Source: Leptodontidium sp. MPI-SDFR-AT-0119 (Eukaryota; Ascomycota; Leotiomycetes; Helotiales; Leptodontidiaceae). From it: a stretch of 64,000 nucleotides of DNA. The stretch covers positions 248,001-312,000 of the forward strand of contig JAHLEZ010000011.1 in assembly GCA_020726505.1 (NCBI GenBank), written 5' to 3'. Positions within the stretch are counted from its first letter, which is position 1. Each line of letters begins with the position of its first letter. This document shows, one piece after another, positions 33,147 to 45,334 of the stretch. The notes beneath the pieces were generated by a model. That model saw only the letters and a list, made by a program, of their open reading frames with translations, did no database searches and was not told the DNA's origin. Position numbers and translations under genes: made by a program.

Positions 33147-34302
33147 TTTAGAATCCGAACTGAGGAAACGAGTTGTCTGCACAGAAACGAAACAGGGCTC
33201 ACAAGTACGAACAAACCAAAAAAATCCACAACTCTCCAAACACGGGATGCTCAAGGTACTTATACACCTCCTAAGTCTTCACTTCATCATCTACTCTACA
33301 GCAAACAAACTAGCTTGGTATTGTCCTGTACTGTAGTACTCTACCCCTCATCTAATCCCAATCCCAATCCCATATCAGCTCAAGACAGAACAGAACACAT
33401 TTTCCCTTCCAACAACCCTGCGTCTATCTACACCGCATAGACAAGGCCGCAAACCCCCATAAATTGCACCTTCCATTCTAGAACTCAATTCTCTCCTTCT
33501 CAAGCGCCATGAATCGGCTCAAAGCAGCCCCCACTAGCAATCTGCATCTTAAACCAGCCATGCCAAGTGACGAGATCCAATTAATACGTATTCGATTTTT
33601 ATTACCCCGCTGTCTTGGGGCTCGTTGTGGCTGTTTGGCTGATATGTACCGTTCATAGTACTTTGTGGTAGTGTGTTTAGGTTTGGGGTTTATGGCGGCT
33701 GATTTACAGGCCCAGGGCAACTGGTTTGGCGGGGGTGGGTGATGTTTACTGTCCGGCGTCAGGGGGTGGGCTATTGAGTGAGTGAGTACCGAGATGGACA
33801 CGCAATATGAGGATCGAGGGTCTTTTAGGCTTAATTCTGGGTTTGTCCACTACCGGCTGGGTTTCTGGAGCAAAACGTGAATTTGTTCGTTTGGTTTGCG
33901 ATGCCCTTGATCAAAGGTCTCTTATAACTAAGAACAGCACTTGTAGCCGTGTTAAGAGGGCGAGATGAAGTGCTGAAAATGGGACGAAGATAGAACTTGT
34001 TGAAGAGATCAAAGTAATCAAATGCATTGTAGTGAGTGGTGACGCTGCGCTAATCTAGATAAGTACTTCCAAAAGACCTCCATTTCCGCCCATCGCTAAA
34101 TCCGCAGACAGCAAATTCTTGCAATCTAGGTATGAAACACAGCACAACTCTGAGAAGCAAAGACATAGCCTAGAGTGATAAGACAAGCAAGAAATCCTCC
34201 TTTTGATGTATCCTTTCTCTCGTACATGCTCTCGGAATTCCATCGAGGCGGCCCATCCGGTTGAACCTCAGCGATGATAGTTTCGAGGAGGAATAGACTG
34301 GA
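33147..34302. other. Intergenic
   Basis: S41-peptidase promoter side and the 3' region of the NmrA-like gene. No coding sequence seen. Confidence 0.5.
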
Positions 34303-35373
34303 CTAGACGCCCCAGTTATTGTTCAGCCAAGTCCAGAAAGATGTCGGTACGACGTTGACGATAGCATTGAGGTTCGGCTGCGTGTAATCGTAGCGCCGCT
34401 GCTCTGTGGCAATGAGTTCGTGAATCCGCGCAACTTTCGTGAAGTCCTGGTAGTATGTCGCGTGTTCGAGGTGGGTGTTCAAGTCTCTGGCTTGAATGAC
34501 ATCTGTTTCGAATGGAGTACCTTGGAGTTGTTAATTCAGTTCAAGTGAGGCAAGTAGTATCTACTGGGAATGGTGGACACTTACCTCCTTTCACCGACTC
34601 GGCGTATTGCACAATTTCTGTTATTGTCTTGCGATCTCCCTGCATCCTGAACTCTCCAGGCCAGTTTTCTATTCCCAGCTCCAGTGCAGCGACGATGAAC
34701 ATAGCCACGTCGTTGATGGAGGTCATGGCGACAGAAATTAGGTTGCCGGATGCAGTTGTCTCGACAATCTCTGCTGTTCCGGTCTCGATGTTCATGAGGT
34801 ATGACCCAGGATAATAGCAATTCGACGAGGTGCCAATGTTCATGCTTCCAAGACCTCCACGTGCAAAGCGTTCGTAGAAGACGCCGCAGGTGAAGATTGT
34901 AGATGGCATAGGGTGTCGGTTGTGGCGGGACCAATGTCGAAGTCTTTCCAAGCAGGCTGCTCTGCCACGGTCTACTGGGTCGTTTCGCGGTCTTCGTGAG
35001 GGTGGCCCTTCGAATTCCGCGGGGACGAATCGAGAGACGTCGGAATGTGCTGCGGCGTCCATGAGGTTGATTTGCGGGTTTCCAGAGACAGTTGAAATGA
35101 CGAGATCTACACCTCTGAGCGCATGGCGAAGCTCAGCTTGACTATCGTAGTTTACGACTATGACTGTGTAGTCGAGAGCCTCCAGTTCTGGATGCGCCTG
35201 AGACATAGTCAGCATTTTGTTTCAAGCCACGTCCGAGGGGAGGAATAACATACCTGTCTAGAGAGAATGACGACTTGATGTGCCGTTTCGTGGATGTAGT
35301 GGGCAAATACCCGTGCCAATCCGCCAGATCCTGCTATGACAATTCTCATCATGTTGTCTGAGTTGGGTGCCAT
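34303..35373 (-). CDS. NmrA-like NAD(P)-binding family protein
   Basis: Three exons (35254-35373, 34585-35197, 34303-34520) give 316 aa, normal for this isoflavone-reductase-like/NmrA-like family of the atypical short-chain dehydrogenases. The N-terminal nucleotide-binding loop is IVIAGSGGLARVFAHYI. LRGVDLVISTVSG, MDAAAHSDVSRFVPAEFEG and the C-terminal TSFWTWLNNNWG match the pattern of family members. Some relatives are reductases and others, such as NmrA, are redox-sensing regulators. No strong active-site Lys/Tyr pattern can be read, so the role is undecided. Cytosolic (no signal peptide). Confidence 0.85.
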
Positions 35374-37680
35374 TTTGGAACTGATGATTCTGCGCTGTTT
35401 CCTTTATTCAAGATTGTAATTCAACCTCGTACACATATTGTATTTGTACACCAGGCAGAAGACGATTCCACAAGCTTGAGTAGCAAATGACATGCAAGTA
35501 TGAGCAGGCAAACCAGTCACTCGGTGAGTCAAGAAGCTCTTGGGACTTTGAATGGAAAAAATGCCAAGTGCAGGGAGGAGGTTACGAGTCTCCTGTTTTT
35601 GACGAATGACGTCTACTTGAAAGAGAGTTACCGGGGCAATGAAAGTATCTAACAGGTTGCTTCTGAAGGTAATGTGATATACAAACGCACTAGGATGATA
35701 ACACAGTGGCGAATCGGTATCCAAAGACCCTTGACATATCTCAACATAGCGGTAGCACCTGAGGATCTAAGTTTTGTAACAAGGGCAAGGAGGGACCGAG
35801 AAGAGCGGCGAGAGCGATGACTGCCTTGAGGCTCCTTGATCCCCTCTGTCCATGATACCTGGACTGCTAGCTAAGAAGCTCTGCAATGAGTCTGAAGAGA
35901 AACCAACCACCTGCATAAGTTCATAGGACTGAACACCGGTCCCCAAAAGCATCATGACCGCAGACTTAGCTTCACTTGAGCCTGTCAAACGGCAGAAGAA
36001 CTCTACGTCTCAAAAATATCCAACTCTTAAGTTCCCAAGCCTGAGAACCTAAGGGAGAGAACGGCTCTTCCCTGTTCTGGGCCCCTGTCCGCCTGACCAA
36101 ATTACTACCAAAAAAGAACAAAGTGAAGAAAAACTTTCATTCGTCGATGAATTTCCACCTAAGTGACTACTATAGGTCATCAAATACCAATAGAACGGCA
36201 TGGGACGATCAAGACTCCGGCTACTCGGTGGCAGAACGGGGGTTTCCCAGGCTCCATTCAAGTCAGCCATGACCAAAAGGCAAGACAAGGACCTGATTCG
36301 TTCCAGTAAGTTAACAATGATCTCTAAGTCATAGAACGAGACGGTAGAGATGCATAACCGTTGAGAATGGCGCGGAATCTGCGACAGGAAAGTCTCCGTG
36401 CTGAAGGCCTGGTAAGCGGCGACGTTGAAGCCAACCCTCTGGTCTCTTGTGCTGGAGGAGCTGAGGTCTTTCAACATAGACCTAGGGTGTCAAAAAGAAG
36501 TAAGGCTGCAAGTCGAATAGTCGGTGGTAGGAAGGTTCAAGTACAATAGATTGGAAGCCCATGCAATGTTACACCACAAAGACTTGAAAGCGCCTAGGGG
36601 ATAAGGATGACCACGCATGCGCCCGGTCTGGATGGTAGCACCAAAGGGCGTGCTCCAGAAATGACGAGTGCGAAAATCCGAGCTCAGTTCTGATCGGACC
36701 ACTGTCAACGACTACTTTAGGACTTTCATTCCCTGGGTCGCCTGGGTTAGGGTCCGTTCTATTCCGTTCCATGACAGCGTGTGTAGCCAACGAGGAAATG
36801 GAAGTCTCTTTCCTGGCTCATCCCCGACTGGAGTAGCGAGAACCCTTGAGTCCCGACGGCTCGGTGACAATTGGTTAGAGGTTCGAGCTGGAGATCATGA
36901 TTGGCAGGCCATCCACGGATCGAGGTTGAGAGGGAATGCAAGAGTGTAATGAGAGGGGATCTCCATTCGTAAGGCTGAAAGTATGCAGCCATACCTGCAG
37001 CTAGCAAGGTTAACTTCCATTTGCAGGCTGCACCCACACTGCTGCACTGTGCTGCACTTCCCATGTCGGAGCCTAATAATCTGCACGCGCGACAGGCTGT
37101 ACAGTCAGGATGCGTGGATGGGTCCAGCAGATAGCAAGCGCAGTGCGGCTGAGATGATCATCGATCGATGATCGCTCGATACTGAGAAAGGAAGTTGCGA
37201 ATATCAGTCATCAGCTTGATGATGCGATAGTCTCGAACAATAACGGCAATGGCTTGATACTGATATTGATATCGAGGCTCGTCTCTCGGACGGTTGAGTA
37301 AACAAAGACGGTCGGTAGAGAAGCCGGAAGGAAGAAAGTGAACGAGTAGAAGCCTTGCAGACCGAGTTGAACTGAGGGCTCCACTGGAAGAAACGTACTA
37401 CCCCAAAGAGGGCAAGCGGTCGTTGTTCGCTTAACTATCCAATGGATGTGTTGGCTGGGGAAGTCGCGATTTCCCCTCCACTCGAATCCGATGTCCTTCC
37501 AAACAACAACACCACAACATAGAGACAACGCAGAAAAACCCGTTCTTCTTTGACCCATCATCCGTGCAGAAGTCTTCTTTCCGGACCTCTTCCAAGACCG
37601 GATGTTAACACTTGTGCTATATGCAAACTAATTGACAAAGCTTACCTTGGGTGGCAGACAGGGCAGACATCATTAGATCC
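35374..37680. other. Long intergenic region
   Basis: More than 2 kb between the NmrA-like start and the RS-rich start. Only short frames on both strands, none recognisable; it contains the 18-bp palindrome. Confidence 0.45.
37156..37173. repeat. Perfect 18-bp palindrome
   Basis: GATCATCGATCGATGATC is its own reverse complement and lies about 510 bases upstream of the RS-rich gene. It could bind a dimeric factor or be chance. Confidence 0.4.
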
Positions 37681-39369
37681 ATGATCATGATAGCCAGAGG
37701 ACGCGACTCGGAGCGTCAGCCAGGCTCTCGTCCTCCATCGTCCTCTCCTAGTTCCTCCTCCTCCTCCCGATCTCTTTCCCCCTCCTCTCAGCGTCGACGC
37801 CAATCCTCCCACCATGATGTATCTGGCAGCCATCAATCCCACCACCAACGCCGGAATCGCAGTCGCTCCAGGCTCCTCGATAGGTCTAACTCCCCTCCCC
37901 CCTCTAAGAAGTTGAGTCATAGACACTCGGTCTCGAAGCCCAAGTCGCACCAAAGTCACAAACATCGGTCACGGTCAGAGTCTCCTAAAGAGAGGTCGCG
38001 TCGGCGGTCCGAATCGGGACGCGTTGACCAGTATCGTGACCGTTCTTCAGAGAAACACACTCGCTACCGTAAGTTCCATTTAACCCTTGATTTTCTTAGC
38101 TATAACAAGCGTTGCTTCGTCGTGGAAATGGTCAAAGTTGTTGACATTTTGCTCCACTAGGAGAGAAGTCTGGCCGAAGCTCACATCAAGGGCCAGGAGC
38201 TTCGAGAGAGGTTCCGGAATTCAGTAAAGGTGGTCGAGTTCCTGCGCTCTATCGCGTTTGACCAAAGTTAACATCTGCAGATATAGATAACCCCGATGAC
38301 TTCTACCGTCCATTCATGTCAAATGGCTATGCCCCAGGTAATAACCCGCGAAGCAGAGGTGTTCAAGAAAGTGATAGGTACAAGCCCAAACCAGCTGAAT
38401 ACGAAGAAGCACCTTCCCGTACATCTCGGGCATATGTTGCTGGCGATAATCCGAGGAGTAGAGGCGTCCAAAAGAGTGACAACTACAGACCAGAGCCAAT
38501 TGAGCACAGAGAGAAACCAGTACGGAGCCGTTATTCTGCTTCCCAAGGTAATATATCTCCAAATATTAGTTGTGCATGGCTCATAGTATACAGGTGCGAT
38601 GCTTGCTCACCCTATACAACCTAATGGCTTTGAGAGTTGGCGTCCACGTCAACGTCCTTCGAACAATGTTCCAAGTTTTGCCGCTGGAACAACACTCTTC
38701 TCCTTCAACGACGATATCAACTTGGAAGATTCCCCAGGTCATATCCCAATGAAAAATTCTCTCACCACCAGGAAATTTGAAAGTAGCATAGTTCACGACG
38801 AAGATATGCATGACGGGCCCGCTTTTCCACAGCCCTCAACCTTGGGCCCTCAATCTGGCACTGGGCCTTTCCTTTTGACCAACTCCGAAGTGCTACCACG
38901 ACGCAGTGAGTATAGAACTCGGCAGTTCTTACAAGTGGGTAATGATGGAAAGCCAGTGCGGATGGAAGATCCTGCAGCCAATCGTCGTCTCTTCGGCGGG
39001 ATCATCAAAAGTTGTCGTTCTTCCGAAGCAGCAATCACCCTTCCATCTCCTTCGCCACCGAGATCTGATTACAGCTCCAGAACGACCCTACCACTTCGGA
39101 TTATCTCATCTCCAAGTCCAACTCTTGCAAGACAGTATGGGGTACCCCGAGGCTTCGAACTTGTCCGAGGCGCCACACAACCACTGTCCAAGTCAAACAA
39201 TTCGAACATACCCAACACAGCCCTTACTCCTATCAGCACAAACACACACCCCGAGATTCGACCTTCATCTCTATTTTCCTACGAAACTCGAGGCACGCTT
39301 GAGCTAGAGACAGCATGGCAGAGGATGGTCCGGGAATCGAACGAACGCTGGAAGAATTCGAGTGGATGA
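37681..39369 (+). CDS. RS-rich (Arg/Ser) protein of unknown function
   Basis: Four exons (37681-38068, 38161-38223, 38281-38547, 38594-39369) give 497 aa with clean phase at each junction. Residues 1-140 are an Arg/Ser/His-rich low-complexity domain (SRSRLLDRSNSPPPSKK, KHRSRSESPKERSRRRSES), as in splicing-linked nuclear proteins. Exon 3 carries an internal duplication, APGNNPRSRGVQESDRYKPK and AGDNPRSRGVQKSDNYRPE. The long last exon is Ser/Pro rich and ends in an amphipathic helix (LELETAWQRMVRESNERW). The start at 37681 is the first ATG in frame. No RNA-recognition motif is visible. A nuclear RNA-related role is inference from composition only. Confidence 0.8.
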
Positions 39370-40638
39370 GCATGACCCCATCTCTTTTGTAACGTAAATG
39401 AGTTTCCCAACCATATTTTGCGACGAGTGCTAACTTGAATCTGCAGAACATTTGTAAAGTTAACAATAAAGCAGGATCAATTCAGTGTGAGAGGGCGGAT
39501 GATCTGTCATGCTGATGTTGGAATTACTCGGAAGCGAACTGGAAGAATGGCATACAAAGATGCCACGTGTCCTTTCTGTAGGAATAGTTCTATTGGTATG
39601 CAATTTTCTCTCACTAGAAAAACAGACCACTTCTCCGTTAGAAGGTGGGCAATTCCTTTCTTAAGTCCTCAAGTCCTGCAGGCTGCCATCAGCGCGCCTC
39701 TTTCCCTCCCACCCACCGCGTCGGTAACGAGCCAGCCCCCGCCTTTATCAATTCCAGGACTCAACACCCCTTTCCTCATTTCAAAAGTGATGATGACTCA
39801 GATCCCTCGTATATGGTTTTGCCGCGTTGCGTTGCGTTGTCTGTTGGCGTGAATGCAGGGGTGGAACTCACAAGCGAAGCATGTTGTAAGGCGAGGCGTG
39901 GCGGCGGGTGAATCCTTCAAGTGCAGGCATCCAGCTGTTGGATCCGGCTGTATTCTAGTATGTACTTGGAATGTCTATACGGTATGATTCCCAATAGGAC
40001 ATTGTATTTTTTCCTGCATGAGGAAGGAAAGCTTGTTGTTGTGTGGAACGAAATGGAGAAGGCGTGGTGTGTCTAAGTAGTCCTTGGGGAGATGGGATAG
40101 AAATGTAAATTCATTTTCCATCGGGTTCAAAAGACGTATTTCAATGCCTTGTATTGATCCTCAAGGTCTTCTTTCTCTTAACACTACATCCTTCCCTAGC
40201 TACTGATATTTTACTGTACAGATATAATATAATAGAGTACGCCAACCGAAAAATAGAGAAGAAGAAAAAAAAAAGGGAGAAAATGAGATAGGTATATAAA
40301 CGAATGCTCCTTGAACGCCTGGTTTGATGCGCTCTCTCGCTGCCTCTTCTGTGTTGTATCGCAATCCGAATACATCCCGACCTGATAAATTGCTCGAAAG
40401 AGAAGAATGAAAAGTGCCCCAATCCCATGAACGATGAACGCCTGTAATGCTATGTCACTCTTTTCCTCTTGTTCCATTCCACTTCTGTACCGTTTTCTTG
40501 AAATCTGTTTTGTTGTTTGTTCCGTCTCGTCTCGTCTCGTCTCGTTCGTCTCCCGATCCTCATCTCGTGTATCGAACATCTTACACTCCTTTCCCTGTCA
40601 CATCTGACATCCCATTATCCATTGCACAACACACACAT
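39370..40638. other. Convergent intergenic region
   Basis: Between the stops of the RS-rich and CFEM-type genes. Holds the TCTCG microsatellite and no supported gene. Confidence 0.5.
40524..40548. repeat. TCTCG pentanucleotide microsatellite
   Basis: Four to five units of CGTCT/TCTCG in the region downstream of the CFEM-type gene. Confidence 0.7.
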
Positions 40639-43600
40639 CTACTGCACACTCAAAAACAATTCATCTCCCCTCCTCGTCGGCGTCAACTTCGGCACCCACC
40701 CAGGCGTGGTGGGTAACTCCGTCCTCTCAAACTCATACATACCATCCCTAGGGCTCAACCATCCTCCAATCCCATTCCCACCAGTTTCACCACCACCAGC
40801 AATACTATCACCCCCCTCTCGACCAAGCATAGGTCTCCACCCCTCTTTTTTCGCCAATTCAATCTCCTCCCTCTTCAACACCCTCCATTTCGCAATCTGC
40901 TTCTTACGATCTTCTTCATTCTTCAGGGTCAGTGCGGACGCTTTCTCCGTCCCGCGGCGCTTAGCGAGGAGAGATGAGGAGGTTGAGATATTGGTTGCGA
41001 GAGAAGTTTGGGAGATGAGAGAGGAGGAGCGCGTGAATGTTATAGAGGGATGGGAGGAGAGCGGGTTTGGGCGAGGGTAGGAAGAGGTTGCTGATTGGGG
41101 AGCTTGTTGGGTGTTTGTGGGATGCATTTGCGGCGGGGGTTGTTGTGGTTGCTGGGTTTGTAAGGGGGGAAGAGTACGTGCTTCGCGCTGGAGTTGGGAA
41201 CGTGAGCGGAGGAGGGGCGGAGGCGTGGGTGTGGGTTTTGTTCTTGGTGGTGCTGGGGATTCGGTTACGCTTTGTAGCTGTTGGCTTTGTTGCTGAGTTC
41301 TGGTTTGACTTTGAGCTGGGCTTTGATTCAAATTCGGATTTGGAGAAGGCGTCCTCCCATCCCTTTGTAGCTGAGATCTAGACCTCAATAACCCAGGCGG
41401 CGGCGTCAATTTCGTTGGTGGAGATTCAGTTACAGTTTGTAGCTGGCTTTGCTGGGTTCTGAACCCGCCCTGGTTCTGACCAGGAGGCGGTGTTCGAGTT
41501 TCTCTTTGCAATTGAGATCGCGAGCGGAGGAGAGGTGGAGGGACAAGTTTTGATTCAGAGGGTGAGCGGAAGAGGTATGGTGATGGGATGGCAGGTGGGG
41601 ATGTTGTTTGTGAACGCCCTGGGATGAGAGCTTGTGGTGGGGGTGCAGGGAAGGCGAATGTTATTGGGGAGGGGGTTGTGGGGTTTTCGCGGTTCTCTTG
41701 TGGAAGTTGCTGCTGGTGATTCTGCATGCCCGTTTGCCTTTGTCCTTGCCCTTGGATTTGCTGTTGCGATAGAGCTTGAGCTCGAGCTGCTCTCTCCCGC
41801 TCGATTTGTGCTGCCATCTCTGCTTGGCGCCATGGTTTACCTGCTCCTAACGCCTTGGTGAAGTCAGGCTGTGGAGGTGGAGGAACCATCCTGATGGTAC
41901 TTTGGCTGAGACGTCTTGATCCACCAGCTCCTGGAAGGGGGATTTTAGGATAGCTGACTGGACTTCGTCCGCTGGCTGGAGACTCCACGACTGGAGAAAG
42001 TGGGTAGTCCGTCCCTGCGGTCCGAGGCTCTTGATCTCGGTCTTGGGGAGACACGATCGAGTCCTGATTGTCGTACGGGCCAGCTTGTCGGTAGGAGAAG
42101 CGGTGGGGTCGAGAACTAGCATTGGTGTTGCTGTTTCGTCCTTGGTCGTTGCTTGATACAGAGCCACGTGCTGAGTAGAGAGATGACGATGCTGTGACTG
42201 GACGGGTTTGCTCTGGAACAGAGAGTTGCTGGTCTTGTTGGCGTGTGTAGACACCCGGCAATCTAGGTTGCGAGAAACTGCCTACCTTCCGTCCCGCCAC
42301 ATTCAACGGCTTGATGTAGTAATCTGGATTGCCTGTTCCGTTGTTCGCATTCTGACCAGGTCGCCAATGATACACCTCATTACCAGAACCATTGTTAGCT
42401 GGCTCCGATTCAACCTTGCGAATCGTCTGCCAAGTCCCAGTGCCCACATCCAAGATCTGATCAGTGGATTTGGCAGTCCACGAATCGTCAGCTGCCACTG
42501 CTGTGTCCGCACTCTCATCATAGTCCTCCTCAAACTGCGTTGCCGTACTTTGCCTGCTAATTGCTGATGGTTGCACAATGGGTTGATTAAATGAAAATCC
42601 ATTGATTGGCTTCTCAACTTGTTTGGGGACTTTGAGCGTCAAGGTGGGCTTTTCGGGTAGGAGTTTCGACGAGCGGCGCTGTTGTTTTTCTGTGGGGACA
42701 GCATGTTCTGGGGAGATAGCGAGGCCGATAGTATCTGGCCTGATGCTTCTTCTCGAGAACATGTTTGGACTTGAAGTATCCAAACGTGGTGGAATCCTAG
42801 GTGGAATTTTGGCTGCCACCCCGTTTCTCGTTCCGCCTGGTCTTCTCTCCGTGGGGCCTTTGAAACTCTTGTACTTGTACTTTTTCTGGTCTATCACGCG
42901 ATCCGGTTCCAATTGAAACGGGATCAAGTCACTTTCTCGTGCTTTCTTGTTCTTCCTTCTTCGGCAGCAAATGAAGAGAATCAACAGTCCCACTGCGACT
43001 GCACCACCTCCAATTGAAGCTACTGTAATTCCTACAATCTGGTTTTTCGTGAGGACTGGTTCTGGAGAACCAGTTTCCGAGGCAGCTGGAACCGAAGAGA
43101 CTGTGCTGGACGCCGATCTGCTCGGGGTTGGCTTGCTGGTAGCTGTGGCGAGAGTACTTGATGAAGCTTTGGTAGTTGTGCTCGTGGTGACCAACGAGGA
43201 CTGACCAGGACTGAACGATGTAGTTGATGCTGGCGCTACTAACACGATGCTTGGCATTGAAGTCTGCAAGATCAGAGTTGCAGTGATCGTTGCGTGGGTA
43301 TTTGGCAGTGCACTTGGCTGTCCCAAACACATGCCGTACGCACCATTCACAACAGAATCTGTGACTGAATCAGTTTTTACTCCTCTATCATGTCAAAACC
43401 ACTCACCCTTTGCAGAACCGCCCTGGCAGAACCCAATATTGATCTCCGATATTATACATTGTACTGCTCCCTCTCCAATCGTATACCCCGACGTACTATT
43501 ACTCGAGCAGAGACAGTTTAGAGTCGGTTTCGCTGAACAAGTGCCAGTAGGAAAATTGGTATCTAAAAACGAAAGAAAACATTCTTGGGCGCATGTAGGA

Positions 43601-43716
43601 ATGAAATTCGTCAGCTCAGGCGTGAGAGTGTAGTTCGAATTCGAGACCGCGTTGGCGTGTATTGAGAACCCGAATATCAGGAGGATTAGGCTTGGCCAGC
43701 ATAATGCCATCCTCAT
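40639..43716 (-). CDS. CFEM-type extracellular domain, single membrane span, long cytoplasmic tail
   Basis: Two exons (43407-43716 and 40639-43358) give 1009 aa. A signal peptide (ALCWPSLILLIFGFS) precedes an eight-cysteine module with CFEM-like order: CAQEC, then GTC, then NCLC, QC, FC and, across the intron, MC. A Ser/Thr-rich stalk of about 80 residues leads to one membrane span (GITVASIGGGAVAVGLLILF) with a basic stop (CCRRRKNKKAR). The remaining 780 or so residues are cytoplasmic, disordered and Pro/Gln/Ser/Arg rich, with repeated units of the form PPLLRSRSQLQRE-RTPPP (four copies, at about 41375, 41500, 41210 and 41380 in the DNA). Fungal proteins of this build are thought to sense or anchor at the cell surface; CFEM domains can bind heme iron. 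The role here is unproven. Confidence 0.85.
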
Positions 43717-45334
43717 CGAAGCTGTAGTGCAATATCGTCAGCATACTCTGGTAGCATATCTACTTGCTTCGTCTCGGTGACAGGTTCCACTGTATTTGAA
43801 GACTCGGATCGGAGGGCGAGGAGGCCTTGCACAGCCCTCAATCCCAACATCGCATCCGGTATCCGGTTCTACAAAGCGGCCCTCATGTGTGATGAAACAT
43901 CTGGAGATACTGGGGATTTGAGGAAATGAGGGCGGGAACTGACTGACCTTGAAGAACAAAAAATTACAATGTCAGAGGCGACCAGCGTCTCAAACATAAT
44001 TACAACAAAAGTATACCAAAGATTGCCAGCACCTAGCAGCCCATTTCAAGACCTCGAGGAGACAGAAAATATGGATAAAGAGATGCAGGATAGGGGAAAA
44101 CGTCAAACAAATGGAAGACCCAGAAAACGTCAGAATGCAAAACAACCCCTCAGCGTAATCTCATTAACGAAGCGTGGAAAGGAAAACAAGGAGATGAAAG
44201 GAAATTTTGAAATTGGAGGAGATGGAGATGATACAGACCCCGCGCTTGGGGATACATCCTCCAGTATTAGAGGGTGAGCCTCTCATCACCAGCCTGCATC
44301 ATCGTATCGCCGTGAAGGCATCTTTCTGCAGAGCTACCGACCTAACCCCCAAACGGGCTATTTCGGGCACCAATAATCAGCGAGCTGCGCCGGCGAGTCC
44401 TGCATCTGACATCATGGCCGTTCCTTTGCCCCAGAAACAAGTACTGCAGAGTCTCATTTGGAAGGGTAGTTCATGTAACTACGCGCTGTCGTGAGGTCGA
44501 GGGGATGTTTGGAGTCTATTTTTGGGTGGAGGGGAAGGCGGTTTGGTTGGCTGTTGACTGCGCGCTTGGGATGGGCGGTTAAAATAGCACGAATGAGTCA
44601 CGTGGACCACCTCGATTTCAACGACGACTCATGCCAGTTTCTTGGAGCCGGGATGACGCAGGTGAGATATTGGCATTTTAGTTGCAGGAGAAACACCTGC
44701 TAGGAGAACTATATATACAAATGCTACCGCCCAACAACAGCCATTATTGCATGTCTTTCGGACGAAATGGACGAATTCGTACCAAGGTACTGACTAGCAA
44801 GAAAGTTACTTGCAATCCAGGCTTAGACCGAATCTGACCTTGTCAAGAATAATAGTTACCGTTTTAGTTGCGTTATGTTACTAACAAATGTTGATGCTGG
44901 CCAAACTCGCCTGAGTGGACATTTTAAATCCGCTTGGAAACACAGCATGATCCTGCTCTGCCTTGGAATTAGACACTAATTTTTGGAGAAGAGAGAGGGA
45001 GAAGTAACAAAGCCTATAGTCTATGTATCAGTATCAGTACCAGTATTCATCCCAAAGATTGCACGGTTTCTCTTCCAAGAGTGCTCGAAAATTCAAAATC
45101 AAGTCGCTTGTCATTCATGGTATCTACGCATCTGCTTTTAGCAGTGCAATGCTCTCTGGCTTTCTCCCTGCCACCATCCGTAAATGCAGAGATTCTTCCA
45201 TCCATACCACCATTTCCACTTCAACGGTCCCCGGCGGTAAACTTGGCCAGCCGGTCTATAGAAAGCAACGCATTGCAACGCTCGCTTTTTGTGATGCAAA
45301 ATACAGTAGTCTGACAGTAATATCGCACCACCTC
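43717..45334. other. Intergenic
   Basis: Promoter side of the CFEM-type gene and 3' side of DBP5. A 102-aa frame on plus (43969-44277) is basic and low in complexity and not convincing. Confidence 0.45.

Noticed and set aside
43969..44277. 102-aa frame on plus upstream of the CFEM-type gene
   Set aside because: Low complexity, no recognisable segment, lies in a promoter region.
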